Source: Epiperipatus broadwayi
Lineage: Eukaryota; Onychophora; Udeonychophora; Euonychophora; Peripatidae
DNA: 64,000 bases
Direction of reading: 5' to 3'
Assembly (NCBI GenBank): GCA_028023455.1
Contig: JAQFVV010006293.1
Span: forward strand, 3,829,059 to 3,893,058
Shown: positions 28,201 to 43,200 of the stretch, one piece after another
Position numbering within the stretch: the first letter of the stretch is position 1
Layout: the number at the start of each line of letters is the position of its first letter
Translations under genes and position numbers: made by a program
The notes under the pieces: generated by a model
Database searches by the model: none
Told to the model about the DNA's origin: nothing
What the model saw: only the letters and a program-made list of their open reading frames with translations

Positions 28201-31200
28201 AGTCTACAAAACATTGCTTAATTGTTTATTAACTTTTCAATATTATCTATATATATTATTCCAAAAGGTAAAACTTAATATAACTCATTATTTAAAGCAA
28301 ATATAGAATAGCTATATAAATATAGATTTCTTAATCATAAAAATAACTTATTTGGAATAATAATAATTATACCAGTTATAAATGAGTATTATTGTCCCAG
28401 TTCTTGAAAAAAAAAAGTCATGTAAATGCAAAATGTTAATGATGAGTTTTAAAGGAGTACACAAAAAAGTATATTACTCATATCTCACAATGTTCTTCAG
28501 CCTATTATTAAACTACCTTGGTTTGTTGTTTCTTAACCTCTTGACTGAAAAGTGGTTTTTGTGAAAGACTTCATTATCTTTATAACTGTTGCTTTGATTA
28601 TATTCTCAGTCATAAAGGTGATCAAAATTTTATATTTTTAAAATTCTATTTTTAGTGACAGCAAGGTCTACCTCTTTTAAAAGTTCTGATAAATTTAACT
28701 ATAAAATATGTTTTAAAATGTGAAATGTGGTCAATTGAAATTAGACAAAGATAGAATAAAAACTGTATCCCTGCTATTAATAAAAATTCACCATTAAGTG
28801 AATAAGATCCTTTTTATTCATGAATGCATTGGATGAACTAAATGTTTCCAGAGCATTATTTTATTCTCATATTTTATTAATATAATTAATTAAACATTTA
28901 TGAATAAATTAAAAAATCCAAAACAAATCAATAAAATTATGGTAAAGTACCTATGAATTATTCCACAACCTTTTGAAGAAAATGTTTTATGTGGAGGGAA
29001 ACTTTCCTCTATGATGTATTAAAGTGTAACTTCTTTGAATATTCTTATTTACAAAGCCTTACTATAATGAAAATAATTTCTAAGACCTGTTTTATTTATT
29101 AAATAAAAAAGTATATATTATTTAAAATATATTTCTAATAATATTTAAAATAATATATTTCTGTAATTAATAATTTAATTATTAATAAAATTAACATGCA
29201 TATGAAATTTTTTTTCTTTAAATAATGAAAAAATAGATCTCCACCCCCTATTTATTTTTGAACAGTGGAAAAAATTAAAATTAATTTGTAAAATGTTTTG
29301 TGGTTTCTCTATATGTATGGTAATAGATTACAATGATCAACATAATGCTATGTGGGAGCACTTAGACTATGTATTAGTTGCCCATTTGATTAAAGATATA
29401 TTTATACATTGATGATGATGATCATGCCAGATATGGGAAGCCAAATAGAAGGGAAGGTAATATATGCATCAGCTTTACCACTTCATGTTATCAGTATATA
29501 TACTTTTAATTGACAGCTTAATTAAATTTTTCAATATAGTTTCTCTGCCAATTAGCTTATGGATAACATAATGAGGAAGGACTTGTATATTAATAAGTAC
29601 AAGCAATAATAAACACTATGACCTCTCCATCATTATGTGACAAATCAAACCCCATTTTGTAGATCTGTTATCACCCACAATACTAGCTCTTATTTATTTA
29701 ATTTATGTTAGTATGACCAATTTTAAAAATAATATGCATTTTACTTTTATCTCTTAGATTACAGAATATTTATTTATATCTGTTTTTGGAGTGTGACATT
29801 GAACCAAAAGAACAACATATCCCTGATATTTAATTTCAATAAAAACAAATAATTTAATAAAATCAAAACAAAAAAATATAAATGCAGTTTAAACTTTAAT
29901 TACTTAACAAATAAATAAGCATTTTGTTTATTAGACAATGGAAATTTTTTACCAAAATATTTTATTTTTTACTTTTAATAATTTTAGTTCTGTTTAGTTA
30001 TCCATTGTCTAATAAGCAAAATAACAAAATAATACTCCCCAAATTAAAAAGCGTATGCAACATTTGAATGAGAAGCTATACTGATTCCAAAAATTATTAT
30101 GCACTAAGCGCTTTCGAGGCCATTTGCCTCATATTCATAGCGGTAATGTGAGATGCAGAATGAGAAAATAGGGCAAGAAAACAAAGCGGTATGTAAAACG
30201 TATGCAAATGAGCTAGATAGTCCAATGTTTGGAGATGTCAAAGCAGGTATCGCGTCTATTGATAGTGTTATTATTACTATTAATCAAGTAAGCTTCTCTG
30301 ATTTTCCGCTTGATGTCGTTTTTCTCAATGCTGACTATTTTGGGGTTGGAGGGTTCAAAAACATGTCCTGTCTTTGTTTTCTTGCCCTATTTCCTCATTC
30401 TGCATCTCACATTACCACTATGAATATGAGGCAAATGACCTCGAAAGTGCTTAGCGCATAATAATTTTTGGAATCAGTATAGCTTCTCGTTCAAGTGTTG
30501 CATACACTTTTTAATTTGTATATTAAATTATCGAGGGAGAAGTTTAAAATCTGTATTATTTTACAAATACTCCCCAAAGAAAATTGTATGTACAAAAAAT
30601 ATTACTCTCATGCCGTGAGAATTAAAGATATACATTGAAAATTAATTAATTTGAAGATATGAAAAAATAAATAAAAATAATATCATCTTATATTGAGCTT
30701 AACTAACGATTAAAAACAATATTCTTATATCTCTATCTGCTCATATTTTATATACACATATATGGTTAAATAAGTCACAATTCAGTATTTAATAAGCTTT
30801 TCTTATATCATGATCACAAATTGGCTTTTGTAGTCCCCCCCCCATAGATATGATTACAAGGAACTTTAAAATTTCCCGGATTCTTATGTTGATTTATGCT
30901 CTAATGCAATTTCCATTCACATATAGATAGTAAAGCATTTGTGTATAGATCTGATCATCATAGATGACATAAAATATGAGGGTTGTAATGGTCATCTTTT
31001 TATTCTCTCTCCTATTTCTCTTCAACAGGTTATTTTACAATCTCTTTTAGGCAGATGTCCAAGTATTTTTTCATGCCAGGCTCAATATTTCCAGGTAGAA
31101 TTCATAATCACCACTCAAAGGGCTACTTCACTCTTCCATTGCTACAATTACTTTTGCAAAATGAATACTTTTCATTTCTTATATATAAACACTAGCTTCT

Positions 31201-34200
31201 TATTTATGGGAGATATGCTGAGGAAATGATTTTATTTTTTGTTTATTGTGACTTGGTGCGCAGTTTGTTCATCTACCCCAAATCAGCAATGGGAGGAAAA
31301 AGATCAAAAAATAAAGTAAGCTTATTTATATCCAATCACTCTGCGATATGAACACATACAAAACAGATAACACAACAACAAAAAATATCTTAGATTTTTA
31401 TTTTTTATCTCATTCGTTTTTCTTAACATTAACTTTTTTTTGTAATTAATATATATATATATATCATTAAAAACCAGTCAACACGTAGACAATTCCAATA
31501 TCAATAATAATCAACAATTTCAAACTTGTGTCAAGGCAACCTTCTTTTAACAATAGTTTATCTTCTTACATATTTGAAATTAGCAGCAGTGTAAATAATT
31601 CATAGGAAGATTTCAAGATTAACGTTAATGTGTGTGCACGTACACACAAATATATGGTATAGAGATGAAGAAAATACACAGCTAATAAATAAAAATAGTA
31701 TTTTGAGATTTTTAGTTAACTTATTCCAAATTATTTTGAAAATACAATTTTAGTGATTTTGATAGAAAGGGATATAGAGATTTCAAATAAAAAAAAGAAT
31801 TATGAATTAACAACATTTTTTTTTTTATTATGAATAAAATAAGAAATGTCAGGAAAAAATTTTCCTTTTGTAATATATAAACAAAACAAAGCAGATTGCT
31901 ATTTTTTTCTTTTGGTAACGAATACTAGAGATATTTTTCACTGGGGTCTGAGATTAATTGGTCATCATTATGGTAGATGCCAAAGAGAAACAAAGATAAT
32001 TTTACATTATGGTATGTGCAGTAGATAATGGGGCAGACAGAAAAAAGTCAGTCAACAGTCAGCTTCACTCCAGTGAGGATTAACAGAGTTCTATACCATA
32101 AAATATATGATAAAGGAGTGGAAATGCACTGTGAAAAAATAATAATAACAGTAGCTATTTTCTATGTTAATTGAATAAGATAATTATCATTATCATGTTT
32201 TTCAATTTACATTTATCAATACCAAAATAAGTTTACAAATTTTTTAATTATTTAAATAAAAACATATTAAATACATTATAAAGAAAATCATTTGTTTTAT
32301 TCAAAAAAAATTTTCTTACTTTATTGCATTAAAATATTTTATATTTTTGTTAAAATCAAAAAAGTCAAGTAAAATAATTTGCATTAAAAAGATATTTTTA
32401 TATTTAATTTTAAATAATTTACAGTATTTTAAAAATATCCAAAAATTTCATTTAATTAATATCTTAGTTACTATAGATTATATATACTGTAAATAAATAT
32501 ATACAGAAAATTTTGATTGTGTTCATTTTTACTTTTATATGGGACTAAGTCATCTTGATACGTATATAAGATTAAGAATAAATTTTAATAATTTTAATAA
32601 GCAAAGAAAATAAGATATAGCTACTAAATATATAGTGTGCTAAAAATATATAATCTTATTTTTAGAGTAAGTGGATAGACTATGAAAATAATTTGAAGTC
32701 AGATTGTATAAAGTTATTTTAATAAATTTGTAAACAATATCTTTTTCATATCAATGCTAATTTATCATTTAGGCAACATTTTTATCTAACTGATAAATTA
32801 AATTTATTAATGAAAAAGAAGTTATAACTCTATAAGGTCTAACTAGTGAATTTTTATTATAATATACCCATTTAAAACTTACTTATTCTATGAATATGAT
32901 TAATCATTGACAAATAACTATTGCCTTGACTTGCCCCCCCCCCCCATTTGTTTATTTGCATTTGCAAACTTATTTTTGTAACTAGGATTGTTTGTGAATT
33001 TTGAGATGATATAATTGTAAACAGAAAAACAATATCTGGTTAAGAGCAAGACTTAACAACTTTAATAGCTTTTAATAATTAGAAGAGAAGAAGGAAGAAT
33101 TTTTGAGAGATCAGCATAGAAGATAAACTCTTGGAAGTATTGATTTTAAATAATGTTTGTCCAGAAAAACTCTATTCGATCAGAATCTAAAGATGGTCTT
33201 CTCTATATTTCTATATATTGTCTCAACTAAATTAGTCAGCTCTAGATTTTTATTTGAAAGCTCAACAAAGTTTAATAGCAAATGCTAATACTGACCCTCT
33301 TTGTCAAAAGTCTGAAGAAACAAGACATTATTTTTTTGCCATTGTTCTGCTCTTCTTATCTAAAGAAATATCATTGAGGCAATTACCAAATCAGCTACTT
33401 CTTTTATTTGTACTCTCATTGATAGTATGAAACTAGGCCTTTTATCTTTAATTAGGATTACCATTTTCCTTATGTTTATCCTTTGGTTCCTAATATACCA
33501 TTTTTGTTTCAACCCTGCACCTAAAAAATTACAATCACTATTTAATAATAAAATTACAAAAATTAAAAACAGAGACAGGACACTTACACCTCCAGACATT
33601 GTTAATGCTATATGAAGCCTGGTCTCACTATTGACTCCAGTATCTTTGTTATGTATTTACAAAATGTACTTGTTATAATTTATAGGCCATTGAATTTGCC
33701 TGTTTGTGATGATAAACTACAAAATATCCAATTGAATTTTATATCATCTTCAAGTTTGTAAAACACATTTTTTTGCTTAATAAAATTGTTTGTTAAAAAA
33801 AAAAAGTATTGTGAAGCAAGAGATAATTCCATCTATCATTTACTATCAAGCTTGAAATTATCTATCATTGCAATAAATTTATAGTTAGCCATCATAGTTA
33901 AACTATATTAAAAAAAATAGAAGACATGAAATAAAACAAATAATATATTCTTAATTTTAAATCTAAAAGTTTTAACTTTTATCGCAGTTTTTAATAAATA
34001 ATTTAACATATATTACAAAATATTCATTATTTAGGAATCCTGGATTAAGATACAAAATCTTTATTATATTTTATTAAATAATTCTATTATGGTGGCAAAC
34101 ATATATTAAAATTACCGATCGATTTAATTTGAGCTACTAATAAAAATGTTTAGTAATAATATTCAAGTTAATCATATTTTATTAAGATCAGTATTTGCTT

Positions 34201-37200
34201 AGTTTTGTACCCACATTGGATAAAATTTTAAATCTTTAAGTAAAAATTTGCACAATTTTTATTTATATTTAGAAACTAAATTATAAATAGCCAACTGATA
34301 TATTTTATTAGTTAATTAAATATTTGAAGTGGTTTTCGTCTTTGTATCCAAAATCTTGATTACACTAATGATCATTGTGATATCGTATTTTTATGTTAAA
34401 TAAGCCCAGATATATTATTCTTAGTGTATATATATATATATATATATTGTACCTGTATGTATATACACGCGTTGCGCAAGTATGTGTGTATATACGAGAC
34501 ACATAGTTCACTTGTTTTTTTATTTATTAAAAAAAATATAAAATTTAAAAAAACATATCAGAATCAATAGCTTGAAAATATAGAAATTAAAATACGGGGA
34601 AAGTTAGAGATAAGTTAGAAACTAATAATTATAACTTGTCTTTGATTTATATAATATTATCTGGCAAAAATATTCTTCAAGAAAAAGTGTTTTTAATTAA
34701 AATAATCAAAAAGTTTCTTATGATTAATTAAATAGTTGTACAAAAATAATCAGGCTCTGAAGATTAAAATTCCAGACTGATTAGTTCAACTAATCCTAAT
34801 CTCTGTAATTAAAATTAAAAAACAGAAAATAAAGAAATGTAAATTATAATTAAATTTTTAGAGATAAAATGTGTTGAAGCTAGAGCAAAGGTGGGGTCAG
34901 ATTAATAGAAAGGGCACACAGGCTCTATTGTTTTCAGTCAAGTTTCAGTCAGTTTTTGAGTTCAGATAGAGTTTTGAATTCAGTTGTCAAGTTTGAAGTT
35001 AAGTTCAGAGAGTCAGTTCAAGCCAGATTAAAAAGAATGATTGGTTAGAATCGAATGTTGTGTTCGGTCATTTTCTCAACTCTTCTCCCACGTGCCATTT
35101 AGCAAAATGCCGCAACAAATTACTCTGACTCGCTTTCTGCCAAAGTTTCAATCCACCCTACTAAATTAAGTGAAAGTTATGTAAACCAGGCTACCAAGAA
35201 CAAGAAATCAAGAAGCTGTCTTTCAGTAAGAAATACCAATGCCAGGACCAAGAAACTAACGGGATCCGAGAACAAAAGGAGTGATCACCCAACTACAACA
35301 AAAACAACAACAAAAAAATCTAGGAACTATGATACCTACTACAGAAATTAGAGCCAAATAGAACTGCTACAACGACAATGTTGATATGACAAATAAAGTC
35401 CAAAAGCAGCGCAATAAATCCTAGGTAAATATTTATTAATATCAGGATAAAAACTTTTAAATCTTACTCATTAAAATAAGCATGCAAAATTTATTAAATG
35501 TGTAATATTTATGTGTTTTACATTTTAATTATGTCTTATTATTATTATTACGTTTATAATTATTATTATTGTTTTTAAAATAAATTTTGTTTAAAATTAT
35601 TAATGTCGTTTTTTCTGTCTCTCTCTCCATTCATAATCAAATGTGCAGCCGGTCTCATATGAAGAACTAGCCATGGGTCAAGTGCTTGAAATGTGTTAGT
35701 GACATTTCATGGGTTCCAATCACAGTATTGGATGGCACCCTGGGTTTTAAACCCATTATAAATTTTCCCATGGGATGTTTCACGTTTCATGCAGCCGGAG
35801 ATCTACTTCAATCTGAAAAAATGACTGTCGGTTTAATATTTTATTAAATCACAGTCTGACGGGGTGGTATGATTGATATGTAAGTATTAATCATATTTTC
35901 TCTCTTGCTTGAGTAACAGGTTTTTAAAAAGATCTTTTTGCAAAATAATATGATTTTATAAAATTAGAATAAATAATTAGAAAGTTTAAAAATTAAAAAG
36001 TTCAAGTTGTAAAAGTTTTAAAAAAGTCTAAAAGTTGAATTAAAGGATCTTAATTCCCATTGCAATATATATATATATATATATTGATATGAAGATTTTC
36101 ATAGATTACAGATATAACTGATATATTTTCTGTGTTCATCTGTGTATGATCTTTATTATAAATAAATAAATACTATTCTTTTCATCACTCATTTGATGCA
36201 TTATGTGTTCAAATCAAAATGTCCGGTATATTTATAATAAAAATTAGACATAGATGAACCCAGAAAATATATCATGTGCACATGTTTAGTTACTTTTTAT
36301 ACGTACCAATCAGAATTTGTAGTGTTTTGTAACATCTGGCAGACATGTTTGTGCACTCCAGAAAAAACTAGAATTTATTTGAGAGGTTGTTTTAGATCGC
36401 GTGCTGATACCTGTGGAATTTAATTAAGGTATTGACGTAATGGCGATCGACTATTCCAAGAGATATTTGCTGATTGCAAATATTTCTGGATAAGAGACGA
36501 TACCTTATTGGACGGTGTATTAATTGTTGCAGTTATCAGGAAGTGATAAGAACTATGCAGAGCAGTGTAATTTAGAGAGTGGTAGAAGGCTGTTCAACTC
36601 CAGTAGAGATATCTTACATCAGTGCTTGCAGTTAATGACCAGTGCCCAGTGGAAATGTAGTTCACGGGTGTAGCTGAAAGAACCCACAGAGATGGAAAGA
36701 CTGCAGTGGAGATATTGAGAGCATTCGTTGCAAGAGAACAGCAGAGCATTCGTTGCAAGAGAAGAGCAGAGCATTTGTTGCAAGAGAACAGTAGAGCATT
36801 CATTGCAAGAGAACAGCAGATCATTTGTTGCAAGAGAACAGCAGAGCATTCATTGCAAGATAACATCGTTGGAATAGAACATAGTTATTTGCTGTCCGCA
36901 CAGTCATACTTGCAGATATAACATTTGCACAGTCAGACTGGCGGATAAAACAGAATTGTATAGCTGTTATACCCTATACAATATATTGATGATAATATAA
37001 AAGGTACATAGGATATCAGCTTTATAATATTTGAAGGGACAAAACAATTATTTTCATTATAAAAAAATGACAACTTAATGTGAAGCTCTATTGAGTACTC
37101 ACATTTAGGCATTTTCTGTACATAAAATTAACTTTCCAATGTGTTATAATTTATCTGTACTGTGCAAACATTGCTTTGTTTATAAACAATATACTTGTAT

Positions 37201-40200
37201 TTAAATATTATATATTGTAAACTAATTTATTAATTAAATTTTACAAAGATCCTCTTTAGAGAACAATTATCTTTGAAGCAGATGTGAGTTCCTTTCTAAT
37301 TGTTTTTGTATTTAACTGTGCAGCTTCGATATATATATATATCTGCTAAAATAATTTTCTGATCAGATAATTTATTGAACTTAATCAATAGATTAACATA
37401 AGCATCTATAATTCTTTTAATTTTATATCTTTTATTGTGAAAAGTTTATTAATGTTTTTAGATTTGAATTTGATATCTGATATGTTTTCCATAGTAAATC
37501 TATATTATTTAATAAAGAGCATTTTTAAAATATCATAAGAGATATGAATTTATTCACTATAATATCTATAAATACGATGATGGGCAATCAAAACAAGGAC
37601 AAAGACACATTTTAATAGAAATATATATATAACAAATTACTTTTAAATTCAGCATAGTCACTCTCTATTCTTCTAGATTCATCATAAAGCATAGGAAGAC
37701 CAAAGTCAGTGATTTTCAAAACAAAACGGCTATCGATTACACAGTTTGATGATTTTAATCTACCATGAGATTGAATATCAGTAGAATGCAAATAGCACAT
37801 TCCCTAAAATAACATAAAACATTTTTCTTTTTAGCATCATTGATCTATTTAAATAATAATATCTCGAGTATAGTTTTACAATACAGTAAACACTCCATAT
37901 GTATGACATTAGTACCGAGCCATATTGGAATACAATAGATAATAAACTAACCATATAATATTTATTTTTAATTTACACATAATTAAATAGATGGGTGTAC
38001 ATATTCATTGTTGAAAATGTGTATAATGTACATACTTATAGGTGTTTACATATTATATATATTCTGTGAACAAAAAATTAAAATATAGAAAATATTTATT
38101 TTTATTTATGCCAAATTTTTTTTTAGAATTTACTTACTATTTTTTTGAGTCATGCATAATTGAAAATGCAGGCATAGAAGATACTATATTGTGTAATTTT
38201 AAATGTTTTTAAAAAATATTTTAAAATCATGCACAATCTGTAAATATTATTTTGATATGGATATTAAAGCAAACGAATATATAACAACTTTAACATGTTT
38301 ATTTCAAACAATATTAAAAAGAAAAAAAAAACAAAAACAACAAAAATGTTACAGACAAATTTAAGCAGAATTCATTAAAAATAAAAATAAAAATTTAAAC
38401 TTACTTTTACGATGTCTTCAATCAAAGAATTTTTAAAATCCCAGTCTAATTTTATTGAGTCATTTCTTAAAATATCCTAATGTTAGTTAAAATAAATAAA
38501 AAAGATTAGACTTTTTAAAGGCATAAATATTATTTTAAAATAGAAAAGTCTTTCAAGCATTAATATCTATAGTAGATACAATTTTAATACTTGAGAGATT
38601 TTGTTTGTTTTTTAAATGCTTTTATTTAAGTTACATTCTCTGTTTGTTTGCAAATTTGTTGGTAAATTATTGTAATCATTTTTATTATTAATGTTATAAT
38701 ACCATTTTAAAATTGAGCTTTAATAAATTTAAATTCAATTGAATTAGTTCAGATTTTATACATAAGAAAGAAATATCAGTCAAAGCCATATTGCATTATA
38801 ATATTTTAGAAGATGACCTAGTTTCCAAGATATGGGATAGAGAATGGAAAAATTATGAATATTTTGATATCAAATTTAAAAATGGTTTTTAAGACTTTAA
38901 TATGTTTTGAGTAAAGGTCATGAGAGAGCAGTATAGAGATTTTTTGGGTTTTAATTTAAAGTTATAATAATATTTTAAAATAAAGATTTAATAGAATTTA
39001 AGTTCAATATAATCTGTTGAAATTTTGTACATTTTTAAAAATCAGTATCAAAGTGATAAAGGAATTATAATATTTTATGTAGGTCACTTAGATATGAAAC
39101 AGTGTCTAGGAAAGTTGTGAATATTTTAATATTAAATTCAAAAATTGTTTTTAGAACTTCAATATGTTTTAAGTAATGTGTGCAATTTTCTTAGTTTCAA
39201 TTGTAAGCTTTACACTTTACAATATTGTTTTGTTAAACTTTTTTTTTTTAGAATTTTTTTTTCAAATAAAAAAAAGATAAACACTTTTCTACAGAAAAGT
39301 AAATTATTTAATGCTTTATATATATATAACCATTAAAAGCAAAAATCTAAATTAGTCAATAAAATAATCAAAATTAATCCACTCAACCAGAAGAGCCAAA
39401 AAAACTTTTAAAACACCGCCAATGGTTTTACTGCTACAAGAAGACTTCTCAAGTACAAAGAACTACAAAATTACAATATATTTAAACTAAAAATTACCCA
39501 TAACTACACTTACATTCCATATACCCTCAATATTAAAATAACTTTTAAATAAGTTAATTGCTTCAGAATCATAAATTTTTGATAATAAAAATTCTTTAAT
39601 TCTTATTTTTATTTAATTTCTATCAAAGATGAAAACCATAGCCTCTTCAAAAGTAATAGTGTGGCCTGTATCATTTTCATGTATATATAAAACAGAACTA
39701 AGATATTTATTTCTAACCCTACTTTTATGTACCTACATTCTTTCATTTAATCTCAAAGTATTTTAAGCTATATATACTTTCTTGCAAAAACAAGGGGGGA
39801 TATACTACTCCAAGAATAGTTTTTCTATCAAAAATTTCTTTTGTATTATTCAATACTCCTTTTCTAAGCAATTTTTTTATTTCCAAAAGAATTACTATTT
39901 TTATATACAATTCTATAAGATGACCATTTAAATGGCAAAGAAATAAAATCAATATTTTTCTTTATCTTTTACATTATTAAAAATATTACTCTTATTAAAT
40001 AAAATATTTATAGTAATAATATTTGTAATAATGTAAAGGATAAAGAAAAATATGATTTTATTTGTGTTATTTAAACTGACTTCTTATAGAATTGTATGTA
40101 AAAATAATAATTTGTTGGAAATAAGAAAATTGCTTGGAAAAGGAGTGTTATTTTGAATAAGTTATTAAATAATACAAAATTTTTTTTTGATAAAAAGACT

Positions 40201-43200
40201 ATTCCTGAAGTAGTGTATGTTTTTCCTTGTTTTTGAAGGCATATATAAGTCAGAGTAGTTGAGCTTAAATGAAAGAATAAAGGTACATAAAATTAGGGTT
40301 AGAAATAAATATTTTAATTCTGGTTTATATATCGATGAGAAGATACAGGCCACATATTAAAGAATCTTTATTATCAAAAATTTATGATTCTGAAATAATA
40401 AACTTATTTAAATTTTTTTTTAATATTAAAAGCATATGGGATTAAATGAAATTGTGGATAATGTTTAGTTTAACTATGTTGTTAATTAGTAGTTCTTTAC
40501 ACTTGAGAAGTATGATTGTGGCAGTGAAACTATTGGTTGTGTTTTAGAGTTTTTTTTGGCTAGTCTGGTTGAATTGTAAATTTGGGATAGGTTTGATTAT
40601 ATGTATTATGTACACATACTAAATATGATATATATATATATATTAACTTATTGCAGAAATATTTAGTGTTATACAATATAATTTCTAAATGCCAAATTAA
40701 TTTATAGTAAAATCAAATGCATTTAGTATAGATAAAAATTATCTTTTTTTATTAAAATGAATAAATGGAAACTCTCCCTTTTTTAAAATCCCCAAAACAA
40801 AGTGTGATGAAATAGACTTTAGAGTAAAAAAGTCATTTAATTTTTATTTCATAAATATTTTCTATTTATTACATTATGCGATAAGCATTGGTTGAAATAT
40901 ACTTATAAATGTTGTTAATTAGTATAGAGATTAATTTTTTTAAAATTGAGTTACAGATTCATTGTTTGCAAAATCCAGATGTAATTCTCATGAAAAGAAG
41001 CACATATTTATAAAATAATATTTTATTATTTCAATCTAGTATTAATTTAATGTTAATAATAGATGTAATCATTCTCTGGCTTGATATTAAAATCATGCAA
41101 CACTTTCATATAAAATAAATCTTTTTTGAATATATTGCATATAAAATGTTTATTATTATCTTTTATAGGAAAATTTAAAGATTTCCCAAAATAAAGAGTT
41201 TAAAAATTTTCATCATCATTATCAACTACTTGTACTCCAAGAGAGAAATGTAAAAAAAAGCTATTCTAGAGATGAGTTTTTTTGATAATCTATGAATCAC
41301 AAATACATTCACATATAGAATAATTTTTGTCAATTTTTATGTTTATTTAATATTTTGTAATGTCATTTTTTAATTTCTGAAAAATACTTTTTTTTTCTGA
41401 AATACTTCAATGCCATGGCTAATTTTAACTCTCCAAGGTATTATGTGCTCTGCCTTATCATTCCAATGAAAACAATCAACATTGCACTATTCTTATAATG
41501 TAAATGCAGCCAACTTCTCCCATAAAAATCATGCTCAAGTTTATTATAAAACATTCTTTTATAAAATCTTATATTGTTCATTTCATTCACATATACAGTT
41601 CAACAAAGGTATAATTTTACATTAGGAACTCTATAGTATCACATTCAGCATGTTGAAGAATAATTTCATAATATGAAAAATTCTAATACACCTGGGTCTC
41701 GTTTTATGGGGTAGATAGGTTCATCAGAAAATGTGCACAAAAGAAATCACACAAAAATAGACTTAACTTACTTTGAAAAATGGGGGCTAGGTTCTGTAAT
41801 TTTCAGAAGTAGCATAAAAGCAAAGCAACAAGGAAAAATTACTTTAAAATTCACATTAAAAAAATAAGGAAATAAAGTATGACTAATAAAAAATTTCAAA
41901 TATTTGAAAAAAAAAATACAATTCAAACTTTTTTTCCTTTTTTATTAACTACAGTATTTAATTTTATATTTTTCATACATATTTTAATCATTACTGCTAT
42001 TTGACAATATGAATTCATTTGTGAATTGGTAAGAAATCAGATTCGTCATGTGATGTAAACTAGCGTCACTTTCAGTCTTGTGCTGTGTTAATGGTTTTCT
42101 GTTTCTATATTAAAAAAATAAGATTGCAATCAAAACAAAAAGATTATACATTATCATTAAAAAGATTATTTTCAGTTTATAAAATCAATAAAATCTTCAT
42201 TATTATTTATTTTAAAAATCTAAAAAATTATTTATTTCTGTTAACATCTAACAAAATATGTTGTAAAAGTCTAAAATTTTTGAATATTTATTGCGATATT
42301 TTTATATGTACATATAAATCTATTATTATTATTTACTCATTAGTATAAGTAGTTATTTACATAGAAGCTAAGATTCTAAATACAGCTTCAGGCCATATTC
42401 ACATTAGCTGCTAATATAATGTTATATTTTTGAAAAAAAAAAGTATTTCAAGTCAAAATAAGTTATTAATAATTTAAATTTCTTGATATCTAATAAATAT
42501 AGTGAAATATAAAAGATATTAAGAAGAAACATGAATCTCATAACTTCAAAATTGCATTAAAAATGAGTTTATATAATTTTGCCTTCCTTAGTGTTTAGCT
42601 ATTTTGAAATAGGCTGCTATAAAAAAACTTCAGTGATGAATATTCATATCTATCATGTTAGTATAACCACTATTATTATATAGAATAACTATTTACTATA
42701 TCTATATAGATATTTGATTGTGTTCCAGTACAATTGATATAAGGCAGTTTCAAAAACATATATTTCAGGGTATTGTTCAATGTTTTTATATGGTAAGACA
42801 ATTAGATAATGAATGTTTCATTTCATTATTTTTAAGTGCTTTAATTTACACACATGCACATGCATACACACACATATATATATATATATATATGAAGAAG
42901 GACTCTAAAATAACTGAAATCATTCTCTGGTAATGCAAGTCTGTGGTAGTATATGTTTCAGCTGTTACATACTTCTTGCACAGACCCCTCTGCATCAATA
43001 TGGTAAATGACATCACTGGGGGGCACATAGCAATTGTTTTTGTGAAATGCATTTACCATATTTGTCAATTTTTTTATATAATGATTGAAATGTTTGAACA
43101 ATTAACACTGATTTTTTGACACAAATGGCATTTTCTGCTCATATTTAATTCATATAATCAGGCATTTTATTTGTAAGTTCTAAAACATTTATGTGATGTC

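Noticed and set aside
30153-30461. 102-codon plus-strand frame as a gene
   Set aside because: It runs from one foldback arm through the loop into the other arm and has no recognisable domain.
36594-36921. Overlapping cysteine/leucine-rich frames on both strands
   Set aside because: They are translations of the 25-bp minisatellite and cannot be told from chance.
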